From NCBI GenBank assembly GCA_023438065.1, contig JAEXRH010000012.1, forward strand, positions 124,001-188,000: a stretch of DNA of 64,000 nucleotides, given 5' to 3'. Below the pieces are notes generated by a model. That model had not been told where the DNA came from. It did no database searches and saw only the letters and a list, made by a program, of their open reading frames with translations. Positions 8,827 through 17,724 of this stretch are shown piece by piece. A program made the translations under genes and the position numbers. The stretch is from Spirochaetota bacterium (GTDB lineage: Bacteria; Spirochaetota; Spirochaetia; Treponematales; Treponemataceae). Positions within the stretch are counted from its first letter, which is position 1. Every line of letters begins with the position of its first letter.

Positions 8827-10557
8827 ATGATTCACGGTTACACAAATGAAAAGAATGCTCAAATACTGATTGCTTTGCTAAAAGCACATAAAATAAAAAA
8901 AGTAATTGCCAGTCCAGGAACAACAAATATGACTTTTGTTGCGAGTATCATGTATGACTCGTGGTTTGAAGTTTATTCATGCGTAGATGAACGTTCCGCG
9001 GCTTATATGGCCTGTGGACTTGCAGCAGAAAGCGGCGAGCCTGTTTGCCTTAGTTGTACTGGCGCCACAGCCAGTCGAAATTACCTTCCTGGTCTTACAG
9101 AGGCATATTATAGAAAGCTACCTGTACTTGCCATAACAGCGAGTGTTCATACAGGAAGAGTTTCGCAAAACTTTGCTCAAGTTATTGATAGAAGCAAACA
9201 GTTAAACGATGTTGCAAAGTATAGTTGCACGTTGCCTTTTGTTAATACCGATGAAGATTTCTGGGATTGCGAAGTCAAAATAAATACTGCTATTCATTCA
9301 TTGACAAAAAATGGCGGGGGGCCTGCACATATAAACGTTCAACAAAACTACAGTAATGATTTTAGTATTATGAAGCTCCCCGAAGTTCGGAAGATAACTT
9401 GGTATACTTATGGCGATGCTTTTCCAGAAATGATAGCTGGTAAAATAGCAATCTGGATCGGGAATCACAAAAAGATGTCGGCTCGACTGACAAATGCGAT
9501 AGACGCATTTTGTAGCAGGAATGATGGCGTAGTGTTTTGTGATCACACAAGCGGGTATTACGGTAAGTTTAAAGTGAATGCAGCCATCACCGAACAGCAA
9601 TTGAATAATACGAAGGAATGCCCCGATTTGATGGTGTATATAGGCGATACATCCGGAGCTTATTATGGAATCGCAAAGAATGTTTGGAGAGTGAATGAGG
9701 ACGGAGAAATAAGGGATGTGTTCAGGTCTGTACGTGCTGTGTTTTCCATGAAAGAAGAATATTTCTTCGAATATTACGTCACTCATTCAAACGGTGCCAA
9801 ACAAAACCGTTACTTTGAGTCTTGTTTGAATCATGTACATGATGTGAGGTCAAGAATCCTTGAATTGCCATTTTCTAACGTTTGGTGCGCCATGGTCACA
9901 TCATCACGAATCCCGGCGGGTTCGGTGATTCATTTTGCGATATTAAACTCGCTACGAAGCTGGAACTTTTTTGATTTACCGGACAACGTGGAGGGATTCA
10001 GCAATACCGGAGGGTTTGGAATTGATGGTGGCCTGTCTAGTTGTATTGGTTCTTGTCTGTCAGATCCGAAACGACTGCATTTTATGATAATAGGCGATCT
10101 AGCCTTCTTTTATGATATGAATGCTTTAGGGAATAGACACGTGATGAATAATTTACGTGTTTTGATTATTAATAACGGTAAAGGAACGGAGTTCAGGAAT
10201 TTTAATCATCATGCATCTACCTTTAGTGATGACGCCGATGCTTATATTGCGGCAGGGGGTCATTTTGGAAATAAGTCACCTCGTCTCGTAATGCATTATG
10301 CTCAAGATTTGGGTTTTGAGTATCTTACTGCTTCCAATAAAGATGAGTATTTGGAGCAACTTAATGTTTTTATGGCAGAGGGGATATCAAGCAAGCCGAT
10401 TGTTTTTGAAGTATTTACAGATAGTCAAAAAGAAAGTGCAGCACTTGAATCAGTTGTATCTATTGATACGACGGTCAAGGGTGAGGTTAAACGACTTACA
10501 AAAAATGTCCTCGGGGATAAAGGCGTGAAGCTGCTTAAAACAATCATTAAGCGATAG
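8827..10557 (+). CDS. MenD-like thiamine diphosphate-dependent enzyme
   Basis: ThDP enzyme of the pyruvate decarboxylase/MenD superfamily, 576 aa. The N-terminal PYR domain has the catalytic Glu in VDERSAAYMACGLA (E55, the same number as the catalytic Glu of E. coli MenD), followed by TGATASRNYLPGLTEAYYRKLP, written here only as a MenD-like segment. The C-terminal PP domain has the ThDP/metal motif GDLAFFYDMNAL (from G423) ending in the Asn pair at about 449-450. MenD itself makes a menaquinone precursor, but no other men gene is near; position between sugar enzymes suggests a 2-keto acid is decarboxylated and added to a sugar or glycan, as in branched-sugar (YerE-like) chemistry. That role is inference. 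SD GAGGG precedes the ATG. Confidence 0.75.
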   Translation: MIHGYTNEKNAQILIALLKAHKIKKVIASPGTTNMTFVASIMYDSWFEVYSCVDERSAAYMACGLAAESGEPVCLSCTGATASRNYLPGLTEAYYRKLPVLAITASVHTGRVSQNFAQVIDRSKQLNDVAKYSCTLPFVNTDEDFWDCEVKINTAIHSLTKNGGGPAHINVQQNYSNDFSIMKLPEVRKITWYTYGDAFPEMIAGKIAIWIGNHKKMSARLTNAIDAFCSRNDGVVFCDHTSGYYGKFKVNAAITEQQLNNTKECPDLMVYIGDTSGAYYGIAKNVWRVNEDGEIRDVFRSVRAVFSMKEEYFFEYYVTHSNGAKQNRYFESCLNHVHDVRSRILELPFSNVWCAMVTSSRIPAGSVIHFAILNSLRSWNFFDLPDNVEGFSNTGGFGIDGGLSSCIGSCLSDPKRLHFMIIGDLAFFYDMNALGNRHVMNNLRVLIINNGKGTEFRNFNHHASTFSDDADAYIAAGGHFGNKSPRLVMHYAQDLGFEYLTASNKDEYLEQLNVFMAEGISSKPIVFEVFTDSQKESAALESVVSIDTTVKGEVKRLTKNVLGDKGVKLLKTIIKR

Positions 10558-10924
10558 TGGTGCAATATATTGCGATAATTCTATCCATAACATGAAAAAG
10601 GTGCTTAAATAAAACAGTGATTCTTGGAAAAAAAATGACATGAATGTATTGATCGTCGGTATATTACTTAAGTTACTTTCTTAAAAGTATTCTTTTTGAT
10701 CTGTTTCAGTACTCCTCATGTATCCTTATATTGCATAACATAATATATGTTTTAGCTTGGTGAGTACAAGCAAATACACGATGATGTTTATACAAGCTAT
10801 TATACTAATACATTGAAGTTGTTTACCAAAAAGTGAATTTCGTGATTTGCTTGTTTTTTAAGAGGTTTTATTTCATGTTCGATATTTGGAATCGTGTTAT
10901 AATTTATTATCGAAAGGCAAGGGT
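10558..10924. other. AT-rich intergenic gap
   Basis: 367 bp without a convincing gene on either strand; open frames here are short and lack ribosome-binding sites. A TATAAT box at 10898-10903 lies 21 nt upstream of the next start codon but has only a poor -35, so a weak internal promoter is possible. The gap may mark a past gene loss or cassette junction. Confidence 0.5.
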
Positions 10925-12007
10925 ATGAAACTGCGAATAGGTATTGTGACATTTCATCGCGCGATAAACTATGGTGCGGTTTTACAAACATATGCTTTAC
11001 TAAAAACTCTTGAGTCAATCGAACCAGATGCGAGTATTTGTGTTGTTGATTATACAAATCGCGTGATAAAAAAGAATGATCGGATTGTATTCCTTCGACC
11101 AATATGTAAGAGCAGGTTTGTTAAGGATATTGTCGCGAATTTTACTCAATTAATCCGTTTTTGGTCGGGCTATATATTGCGTCTGCGCTTCAGGAAGTTT
11201 GTTGAAACTTACGTCGCGCCTGAGTCGGTTATCAATCTAGATGCCTTTGATTTAATTATTTATGGCAGCGACCAAATATGGAACCCGATTATAACGGGCC
11301 ATGACAAAGTATATTTTGGTTTCGGCTATAAGGGAAAAAAGGTATCGTACGCCGCGAGCGATGGTGGGCGTTGGGTTCATGACGATGACGCCATAACCTA
11401 TCTTCGTGGTTTTCTGCATATTTCCTGCCGGGAGCGGACATTAACCGAGAAGCTTCGGTTGATTCTTCCGGAGATGAATATCGAGACCGTTTGCGATCCC
11501 GTTTTCCTGGTTGATCTACAGGAGTGGATGAAAATAACGGTGCCAGTACGAGACGCGGATTACATACTTGTTTATAAGCTGAGCGAGAATAGCAATATTG
11601 AGGCTGAGGCTTTAGCCCTCGGAGAACGATTGGGTAAAAAGGTAGTAATGCTTGATTACTCGTTTTCCTTGCGGTCAGTGTTCTTTAACGGAATAAACCG
11701 TCGAATCGCGGTGTCGCCACAAACTTTCGTCAGTTATTTTCTTAATGCAAGCGCGGTAATTACGAATTCTTTTCATGGTGCAGTGTTTAGCATCGTTTTT
11801 CGTAAACCTTTCGCATCTTTGCAACTGGATATGGGCGGGGAAAGAATTACGGATTTACTAACAACAATCGGCTTAGAATCAAGATGGGTCCAGTCAGTGG
11901 AAAATCTTTCATTTGATGGTAAGCTGTATGACAGTGATGTGGAACGACGCATATATGAATATAGAGATCACTCCTTGCAATATTTAAGAAACTGCCTGAT
12001 AGATTAA
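10925..12007 (+). CDS. Polysaccharide pyruvyl transferase family protein
   Basis: 360 aa from the ATG of MKLRIGIVTFHRAINYGAVL, a typical family N-terminus; an upstream in-frame start exists but has no family support. Members (CsaB/WcaK/ExoV type) move a pyruvyl ketal from phosphoenolpyruvate to a sugar, using a GT-B-like fold. Other family features seen: YGSDQIWNP, CDPVFLVD and a late NSFHGAVFSIVFRKPF segment, where His and the aromatic residues belong to the donor site. AAGGCAAGGG precedes the start. Placement after the AT-rich gap and next to glycosyltransferases suggests it decorates the repeat unit with an acidic group. Confidence 0.85.
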   Translation: MKLRIGIVTFHRAINYGAVLQTYALLKTLESIEPDASICVVDYTNRVIKKNDRIVFLRPICKSRFVKDIVANFTQLIRFWSGYILRLRFRKFVETYVAPESVINLDAFDLIIYGSDQIWNPIITGHDKVYFGFGYKGKKVSYAASDGGRWVHDDDAITYLRGFLHISCRERTLTEKLRLILPEMNIETVCDPVFLVDLQEWMKITVPVRDADYILVYKLSENSNIEAEALALGERLGKKVVMLDYSFSLRSVFFNGINRRIAVSPQTFVSYFLNASAVITNSFHGAVFSIVFRKPFASLQLDMGGERITDLLTTIGLESRWVQSVENLSFDGKLYDSDVERRIYEYRDHSLQYLRNCLID

Positions 12008-12117
12008 CTGTCGGTCTTTTGATCAAAAGCGTAATGTCAATTGTTTTGCAACCCCAAGTACAGCAAGGGTATGCGATATCGTTATATTAACTGATTCATG
12101 CAATTGTTAAGGTGTTT

Positions 12118-13173
12118 ATGCCGCAATTATCATTAATAATTCCCGTTTATAATGCAGAAAAATATCTCAAAAGATGTCTTGATAGTGTGCGCATGCAATC
12201 ATTTATCGATTTCGAGTGTATCTGTATAAATGATGGTAGCGGTGATGATAGCGGTTCGATTCTGGATAACTATCGTGCGATAGATGAGCGAATAATCGTT
12301 GTTCATAAAGAAAATGGAGGGGTTAGTTCGGCGAGAAATTCTGGTATCGATCTCGTAAGAGGTGAGTGGATAGGCTTTTTGGATAGCGATGATTGGGTTG
12401 ATCCCGATATGTACGCGAGATTAATTCGCAGGGCGCAAGAAACGAATACCCAATTAGTGGAATGTTATTGCAAAATCGCTGAGAACGATGGACATGTGAT
12501 TACGTCACAATCGCATTTCTATAAAAAAGATTGTGTATTGCAAAGTAGCGAATGGCAACAGACGGTACTCGATAATTTCGCAAAGGTGTCGCTTCCGAGA
12601 ACCGTCTTGTATCATGCCAAGGAAATCAAGGATGCAAAATTACGATTTAATACAGGTTATTCATTATATGAAGACGTCGATTTCGTGTTATCCTATTCAG
12701 ATTTAATCGATAAAGTCGCAATAGTGAATGAAGAATTATACTATTATCGCATACAAGAAAATTCTCTTGTGCGTACAAAAGGGTTTACCCGACAAATCTT
12801 TGGTTCTCCGCATTTCTTTGTAATGTTGCAAAACAAGTACGGAAAGGATTATTCGAATCAAATATTGTTGGCTTATTTGTGCCTGTTTAGGTTGGTAACT
12901 AGTTGTTCAAAGAAAAAGTTGGACGGCAAGATTGGTGATTTTGAGGTGTATATTTCGGAATTGTATGGGTATACCAATTACAGACTCCTCAAGGCTGATC
13001 CTAAAAGATATATTAGACAGCGAATCAAGAAACATATACAGATTCTTAATACTCAAAGTATTGATAAGTGTATTCTTGCTTACTGTTTGCTGGTTATCTA
13101 TTTGCCGGCTTTTATAACTTCTTGGATGATAATATTCAGGGATCTCTTGAATGGTATGCGAGTGAGGAAATGA
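12118..13173 (+). CDS. GT2-family glycosyltransferase
   Basis: Transfers a sugar from a nucleotide donor to the growing lipid-linked repeat unit at the cytoplasmic face. 351 aa. GT-A fold motifs: LSLIIPVYNAEKYL, NDGSGDDS, NGGVSSARNSG and the metal-binding DSDDW (DxD). The ATG at 12118 is preferred over a GTG six bases upstream because AAGG lies 5 nt before it. A hydrophobic stretch near the C-terminus may hold it at the membrane. Its stop overlaps the next start as ATGA. Donor and acceptor unknown. Confidence 0.88.
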   Translation: MPQLSLIIPVYNAEKYLKRCLDSVRMQSFIDFECICINDGSGDDSGSILDNYRAIDERIIVVHKENGGVSSARNSGIDLVRGEWIGFLDSDDWVDPDMYARLIRRAQETNTQLVECYCKIAENDGHVITSQSHFYKKDCVLQSSEWQQTVLDNFAKVSLPRTVLYHAKEIKDAKLRFNTGYSLYEDVDFVLSYSDLIDKVAIVNEELYYYRIQENSLVRTKGFTRQIFGSPHFFVMLQNKYGKDYSNQILLAYLCLFRLVTSCSKKKLDGKIGDFEVYISELYGYTNYRLLKADPKRYIRQRIKKHIQILNTQSIDKCILAYCLLVIYLPAFITSWMIIFRDLLNGMRVRK

Positions 13174-14417
13174 AAAAACGTAACGTTCTATACATAGCGC
13201 CTGTTGCGCCGCTTGCCGGTAGCCCTCATGCCGGTGGACAGCTTGCTCATTATTACGTCGACAAATTGAATAAGAATCCGGCAATAGCACTGAAAATGCT
13301 TTGTTATTTGCCTCAGTCTGAGATTGGTTTAACACAATTCGCAGACGAAGGATTTGATGCAACATATTTTTTTCTTGAAAATGAAAGTATCGTTCGGAAG
13401 CTCTACAACCGGTTTGACTTTAATAGCTATGGGTTTATTGCACGAAGGGCTATTACGACAATAAAAAGAATTCTGTGCGATTTGAAGAAAACGGGTTATG
13501 CCCCTGATTATGTGATCTTTGACTGGGAGCAGTCATCGTTTTTATATAGTCGCATCAAAACGATCTGGAAACATGCACGATACGTTGTTGTCGAGCAAGA
13601 TGTACTCAGTCAATCGCTTTATAGATTTTACAAGAATGAAAAAAATCTACTCTTCAAGGTTTATCGGTTTTATTCATACATAACATGCACTCTTTTAGAA
13701 AAGAGGGTTTTTTCCGGAATTGATGAGATCGTTGTTCTCTCGCACAAAGACAAAGTATTGATCGAGAATCTGGGCATCTCGTCAAGTAAGATCAGGATGA
13801 TCGCACCTTATTTTCATGACTATGAATTTGTCGACATTAATCCGGTTTGTGATAAAACAGTCGTTTTCTTGGGTTATTATAAGCGAATTGAAAATGTTGA
13901 GGCGGTTGAATGGTTTGTTAAAACCGTTTTGCCTTTGATTCCGGATTGCAGTTTGATCATAATCGGCGGTGGTGTTTCGGATTCTATCCAGAGACTTGCA
14001 TCAGATAGGGTTAAAATTACTGGATTTGTATCACACGCGCAAATCGCGAAGTATTTTGAAGAATCACTTTGCTTGGTTGCTCCTCTATTCCATGGGGCAG
14101 GAGTAAAAATAAAGGTTCTAGAAGCCATGCTTGCGGGCGTCCCTGTTCTTACAAATCATATTGGTATCGAGGGAATTGATGCAGCTGATAGAATTGAGTA
14201 TTTTCATTGCGAAAGCGCTGAAGATTATGCACGCTCGATTAATGATCTATCGCGTATTGTAGGATTGAGAGAGCAAATTGGAAATAATGCACGACTTTTC
14301 ATTAATAATCACTTTGATTATCGAAAAAGTTCCTATATTGAAACTGGCGCGTTAGCAAACGAGCATGCCTACATTGTTGATATGCCTTTCGATCAATTTA
14401 AAACTACATTGAAATAA
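13170..14417 (+). CDS. GT4-like (group 1) glycosyltransferase
   Basis: GT-B fold retaining glycosyltransferase, 415 aa, starting at the ATG in the ATGA overlap with the GT2 gene. The N-terminal domain opens VLYIAPVAPLAGSPHAGG; the C-terminal domain has FLGYY, IIIGGG, ITGFV and the donor-binding GAGVKIKVLEAMLAGVPVL with the conserved Glu. Frames upstream of 13170 extend into the previous gene and are not coding. Part of the same transcription unit; sugar specificity unknown. Confidence 0.85.
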   Translation: MKKRNVLYIAPVAPLAGSPHAGGQLAHYYVDKLNKNPAIALKMLCYLPQSEIGLTQFADEGFDATYFFLENESIVRKLYNRFDFNSYGFIARRAITTIKRILCDLKKTGYAPDYVIFDWEQSSFLYSRIKTIWKHARYVVVEQDVLSQSLYRFYKNEKNLLFKVYRFYSYITCTLLEKRVFSGIDEIVVLSHKDKVLIENLGISSSKIRMIAPYFHDYEFVDINPVCDKTVVFLGYYKRIENVEAVEWFVKTVLPLIPDCSLIIIGGGVSDSIQRLASDRVKITGFVSHAQIAKYFEESLCLVAPLFHGAGVKIKVLEAMLAGVPVLTNHIGIEGIDAADRIEYFHCESAEDYARSINDLSRIVGLREQIGNNARLFINNHFDYRKSSYIETGALANEHAYIVDMPFDQFKTTLK

Positions 14418-14476
14418 CGGATGGTTTATTTGTTACGTAAGATATATGATATATTTAAAAAAAAGAAGTGGAACAA

Positions 14477-15652
14477 ATGACAATGAAACGAATGAGTAAA
14501 TATAACATTTTGGATAACTGCAGTTCAATTATGTTTGCATTAGCAATATATGCATACTACTTTCAGTTTCCGGTTCGTGCTTTATCTTTTGTTATTGTTC
14601 CAGCTTGTTTTTTCTTTTTACTACTCAATTTTCGGCAAATAATCAGGGGTTTTAATACTCAAACCTTTTGTTTGTACTGCGCCTTGGTGATCTATCTGTT
14701 ATTCTCGGCTGTGATTTCTGCATTTTCTCAGACGGCTGTAACGCGGATTATACGCTTTATCATGATTTTAACTTTGATCCCACTTTTTTTTAATCTTAAG
14801 TACTTCGATGATATGATGCGAAAAAAGATGACAAGTGTTTTCATTTTCGCGAGCGTGTTAAAAAGTTTTGTAGTTATATCATTAGGTATATGGTGTATGT
14901 ATACTGATGGCTGGGAGATTCTTAGGGAGTGGGTTCAGGAACATAATTTGGGGGATGTTTATCCAAGTTCGTATTTTATACCAAAAATACAGATTGTAGG
15001 TAATCCGTTGCTTTTATTTGCTTTTTTTTTGCATTATTCGAATAAGAAGAAGATTGATTTTTGGGGAATTATCTTTATTGCAGCTATTGTTTTTGCCGGT
15101 AACTTTGCGTTCATATTGGGGTTGTTCTTTTTTATTGTGTATCAGGTGTATCGTCTGTTATTGTCAAAAAAAAACCGTTATGGCTATTTAACTCCCATTG
15201 TAATGCTTTTTCTTGGTTTTTTTATTATTATCTTCAGTTGCTTTACATTGAATCAGCAAAAAGAAAAAAGCGGTTATTCTAATATAATACGATATGAACA
15301 GGCAGCCGTTTTGACAAATACCAATTTTTTCTTTGGTAGTGGGTTGGGTAATTACATAGAAGTAAATACGAGTTTTAGAAAATATGATGGTGATACATAT
15401 TTTGAATTACAAACTTTGTATATCTATAATCAAATAGGTTTCCTTGGATTGTTTTTGTTTTATTTGCTTACTCTTTATCAGGTGTATCAGGTATCGCGTA
15501 ATTATAAGGAGATTCTTGTTCTTTATTTAATTTATATGATTTACTCTTTTTGGAATCCATATTGTTTTGATGCAACACAAATGATTGTTGGCGTATTAAT
15601 TAATGTGTTTGCGATAAATGAAAAAAGAGATTCGTCGGTTGTGAATAGGTGA
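14477..15652 (+). CDS. Wzy-like O-antigen/capsule polymerase (membrane protein)
   Basis: 391 aa, almost entirely hydrophobic, about 10-12 membrane helices with a large central periplasmic-type loop (around nt 15250-15430), the usual shape of O-antigen polymerases, which have little sequence conservation. The start ATG (MTMKRM) is preferred over a GTG three codons upstream because AGAAG sits at SD distance. It presumably joins flipped repeat units; the call rests on topology and on position between a flippase and a chain-length regulator. The 268 nt that follow (15653-15920) are AT-rich with no recognisable gene. Confidence 0.65.
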   Translation: MTMKRMSKYNILDNCSSIMFALAIYAYYFQFPVRALSFVIVPACFFFLLLNFRQIIRGFNTQTFCLYCALVIYLLFSAVISAFSQTAVTRIIRFIMILTLIPLFFNLKYFDDMMRKKMTSVFIFASVLKSFVVISLGIWCMYTDGWEILREWVQEHNLGDVYPSSYFIPKIQIVGNPLLLFAFFLHYSNKKKIDFWGIIFIAAIVFAGNFAFILGLFFFIVYQVYRLLLSKKNRYGYLTPIVMLFLGFFIIIFSCFTLNQQKEKSGYSNIIRYEQAAVLTNTNFFFGSGLGNYIEVNTSFRKYDGDTYFELQTLYIYNQIGFLGLFLFYLLTLYQVYQVSRNYKEILVLYLIYMIYSFWNPYCFDATQMIVGVLINVFAINEKRDSSVVNR

Positions 15653-15920
15653 GTATAGTACGACTTGTTCGCTTGTTGAGGGTGTATCGTAATCGACCGT
15701 CGAATGTGCGAATATGAATAAACAAACGATTAAGAAAAGACGACTTGGTAGTTGTGGCGTTTAAGTGTCTATGACTCAGTTATAAGAAGTAGACAATCGA
15801 CTGAGATCATGATTTTGAAAATCAACGATGGATTGCCCAATTATCCTTTTTTTAATTATTTCATTTGAGATTATAAATTATCTTGCCTTTGTTCAATCTT
15901 AATACAGTGATGGTTAGCGA

Positions 15921-16790
15921 ATGAAAGTTTATGGATTTATTACTTTATATGAACCTGATATCTCGGTCCGCGAAAATATCATGAGCGTTTATCATCAGGT
16001 TGATCATCTTTTTCTTTGCGACAATTCGCATCAAAAATGCGAAGATTTAATTAATATTGATGAGATACCGAATTGTACTTATATATTTAATAATTGCAAC
16101 TTGGGTTTGTCGTCGGCATTTAATGCAGTTTTTAAAAATAAAGACATACTTTTTCAAGATGATGATTTCATCATTTTTTTTGATCAAGACTCTCGAATTA
16201 CGGAAGGCCATATTGATTCCTTGTTAAATAGCTACAGAGAATTGAAACGCGATGCATATCGAGTGGCAAGTTTGGGACCTGTTTTCTATGATAAGAGCAT
16301 TAATAGAGTAATGAGTCCTAGGATTAAACAGCGAATTACAGCTGGATGCTATATCGTTTCCTCTTCGATTACTTCATCTCTATTAATGGAATATGTAAAC
16401 TTAAAACGTGTAAACTTTTGGAATGATGATATATTCTTGGATATGGCAGACTGGGATCTTTGTTGGAGGCTTAAAGCTGAAGGAATGATAAATGCAATAA
16501 CTGACAAAGTGATCTTGGAGCATCAATTAGGAATAGGTGTAATTAAAAAAATGGGCGTTTCAATCAGGAAGGGATCCCCAATTAGGGAGTATTATCAAAC
16601 TCGTGATGGATTGAAGCTGTTATTTAAGAACTATACGCCAATTAAGTACAGGTTGAGAATACTTGCAATTATTACCATTCGTCCGTTCATTCATATGTTT
16701 TTTTTGGATAAGGGTTTATTGAGGTTGAAATACGTGATTACTGGTATATACGACTTTTTATGTCAAAAGAGTGGAGAGCTCAAGAAGTAG
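15921..16790 (+). CDS. GT2 glycosyltransferase, rhamnosyltransferase-like
   Basis: 289 aa GT-A glycosyltransferase resembling WbbL-type rhamnosyltransferases: an early VYHQVDHLFLCDNS segment, NNCNLGLSSAFN in place of the usual NxGxaxaxN, and FFDQDS as the acidic metal-binding motif, followed by a WDLCWRLKAEG segment typical of the group. Rhamnose as donor is a family-based guess; no rml genes are in the window. No strong SD is visible before the ATG. Separated by only 12 nt from the next glycosyltransferase. Confidence 0.8.
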   Translation: MKVYGFITLYEPDISVRENIMSVYHQVDHLFLCDNSHQKCEDLINIDEIPNCTYIFNNCNLGLSSAFNAVFKNKDILFQDDDFIIFFDQDSRITEGHIDSLLNSYRELKRDAYRVASLGPVFYDKSINRVMSPRIKQRITAGCYIVSSSITSSLLMEYVNLKRVNFWNDDIFLDMADWDLCWRLKAEGMINAITDKVILEHQLGIGVIKKMGVSIRKGSPIREYYQTRDGLKLLFKNYTPIKYRLRILAIITIRPFIHMFFLDKGLLRLKYVITGIYDFLCQKSGELKK

Positions 16791-16802
16791 AGGATCGCAC
16801 TA

Positions 16803-17639
16803 ATGAATTTTTCCGTTTTAATGTCAGTTTACCATAAGGAATCACCTAGCTACTTTAGAGAATGTCTGGATAGCCTATTACACCAAACAGTTATGCCGCA
16901 AGAAATTATTCTTGTTAAGGATGGAGAACTAAATCCTTCGCTTGAGACGGTAATAATCGAGTATTTGAATGTATTGCCAATGACCGTTGTGGGTTACAAA
17001 GACAATAGGGGTTTAGCGTATGCTTTAAACTATGGACTAGATTATGTAAGTACCGAGCTTGTGGCGCGTATGGATGCAGATGATATTTGCTTTAAGTCTC
17101 GATTTGAGATACAGTTAAAAGAATTTGAAGAATACAAAGAACTTGAAGTTCTTGGAACGGGAATCGAAGAGTTTTACTACGCTAAAAATGATTGTCTAAC
17201 GAACAGGAGAATATATCCTGAAGAAACATGCCGACAATCACTATCGTTATTCAAAGGTACGCCTGTTGCCCATCCAACGGTTATGATGAAAACAAACTTG
17301 CTAAATCAGTATCGATATCAAACCAGTTGTACATTGAATGAAGACATTGATTTATGGATGCGTTTGTTGTGTGACGGTCATATAATACGAACAATACAAG
17401 AACCACTGCTACGATTTAGAATAACGGATAATAGCTTTAAAAGAAGATCGCTGAAAAAGGCCTTTTCAGAATTTACCATATATTGGCATGCGTTGAACTC
17501 AATCCATGGGTTTTCTGTTTTAAACGGTCTATTGATAATTAGATTGCTTTCGCGATTCCTTCCTTTTGGTGTGGCTAAATATCTGTACTTTTCAAAAGGC
17601 CGAAATGCTTTTTTCAGATTTGATAATTGCGAAAAGTGA
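16803..17639 (+). CDS. GT2 glycosyltransferase, AmsE/EpsE-like
   Basis: 278 aa GT-A protein beginning FSVLMSVYHKESPSYFRECL, with ILVKDGEL, NRGLAYALNYG and the DxD-type motif MDADDICF, then EDIDLWMRLL near the putative base region. These match the amylovoran AmsE / exopolysaccharide EpsE group that extends the lipid-linked repeat unit. AGAGGA lies about 8 nt before the start. Last glycosyltransferase of the AT-rich insert. Confidence 0.85.
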   Translation: MNFSVLMSVYHKESPSYFRECLDSLLHQTVMPQEIILVKDGELNPSLETVIIEYLNVLPMTVVGYKDNRGLAYALNYGLDYVSTELVARMDADDICFKSRFEIQLKEFEEYKELEVLGTGIEEFYYAKNDCLTNRRIYPEETCRQSLSLFKGTPVAHPTVMMKTNLLNQYRYQTSCTLNEDIDLWMRLLCDGHIIRTIQEPLLRFRITDNSFKRRSLKKAFSEFTIYWHALNSIHGFSVLNGLLIIRLLSRFLPFGVAKYLYFSKGRNAFFRFDNCEK

Positions 17640-17724
17640 TTACATTACATCAGAATTAAATCATTTTTGCTTCGATTGTGTTTGTTTGGTAATAACAATT
17701 TTCGATATATGAATGGGGAGAGAC

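Noticed and set aside
8827..10557. Assignment of the ThDP enzyme as MenD itself or phosphonopyruvate decarboxylase
   Set aside because: No other menaquinone gene and no PEP mutase gene is present, and the protein is divergent; kept as MenD-like only.
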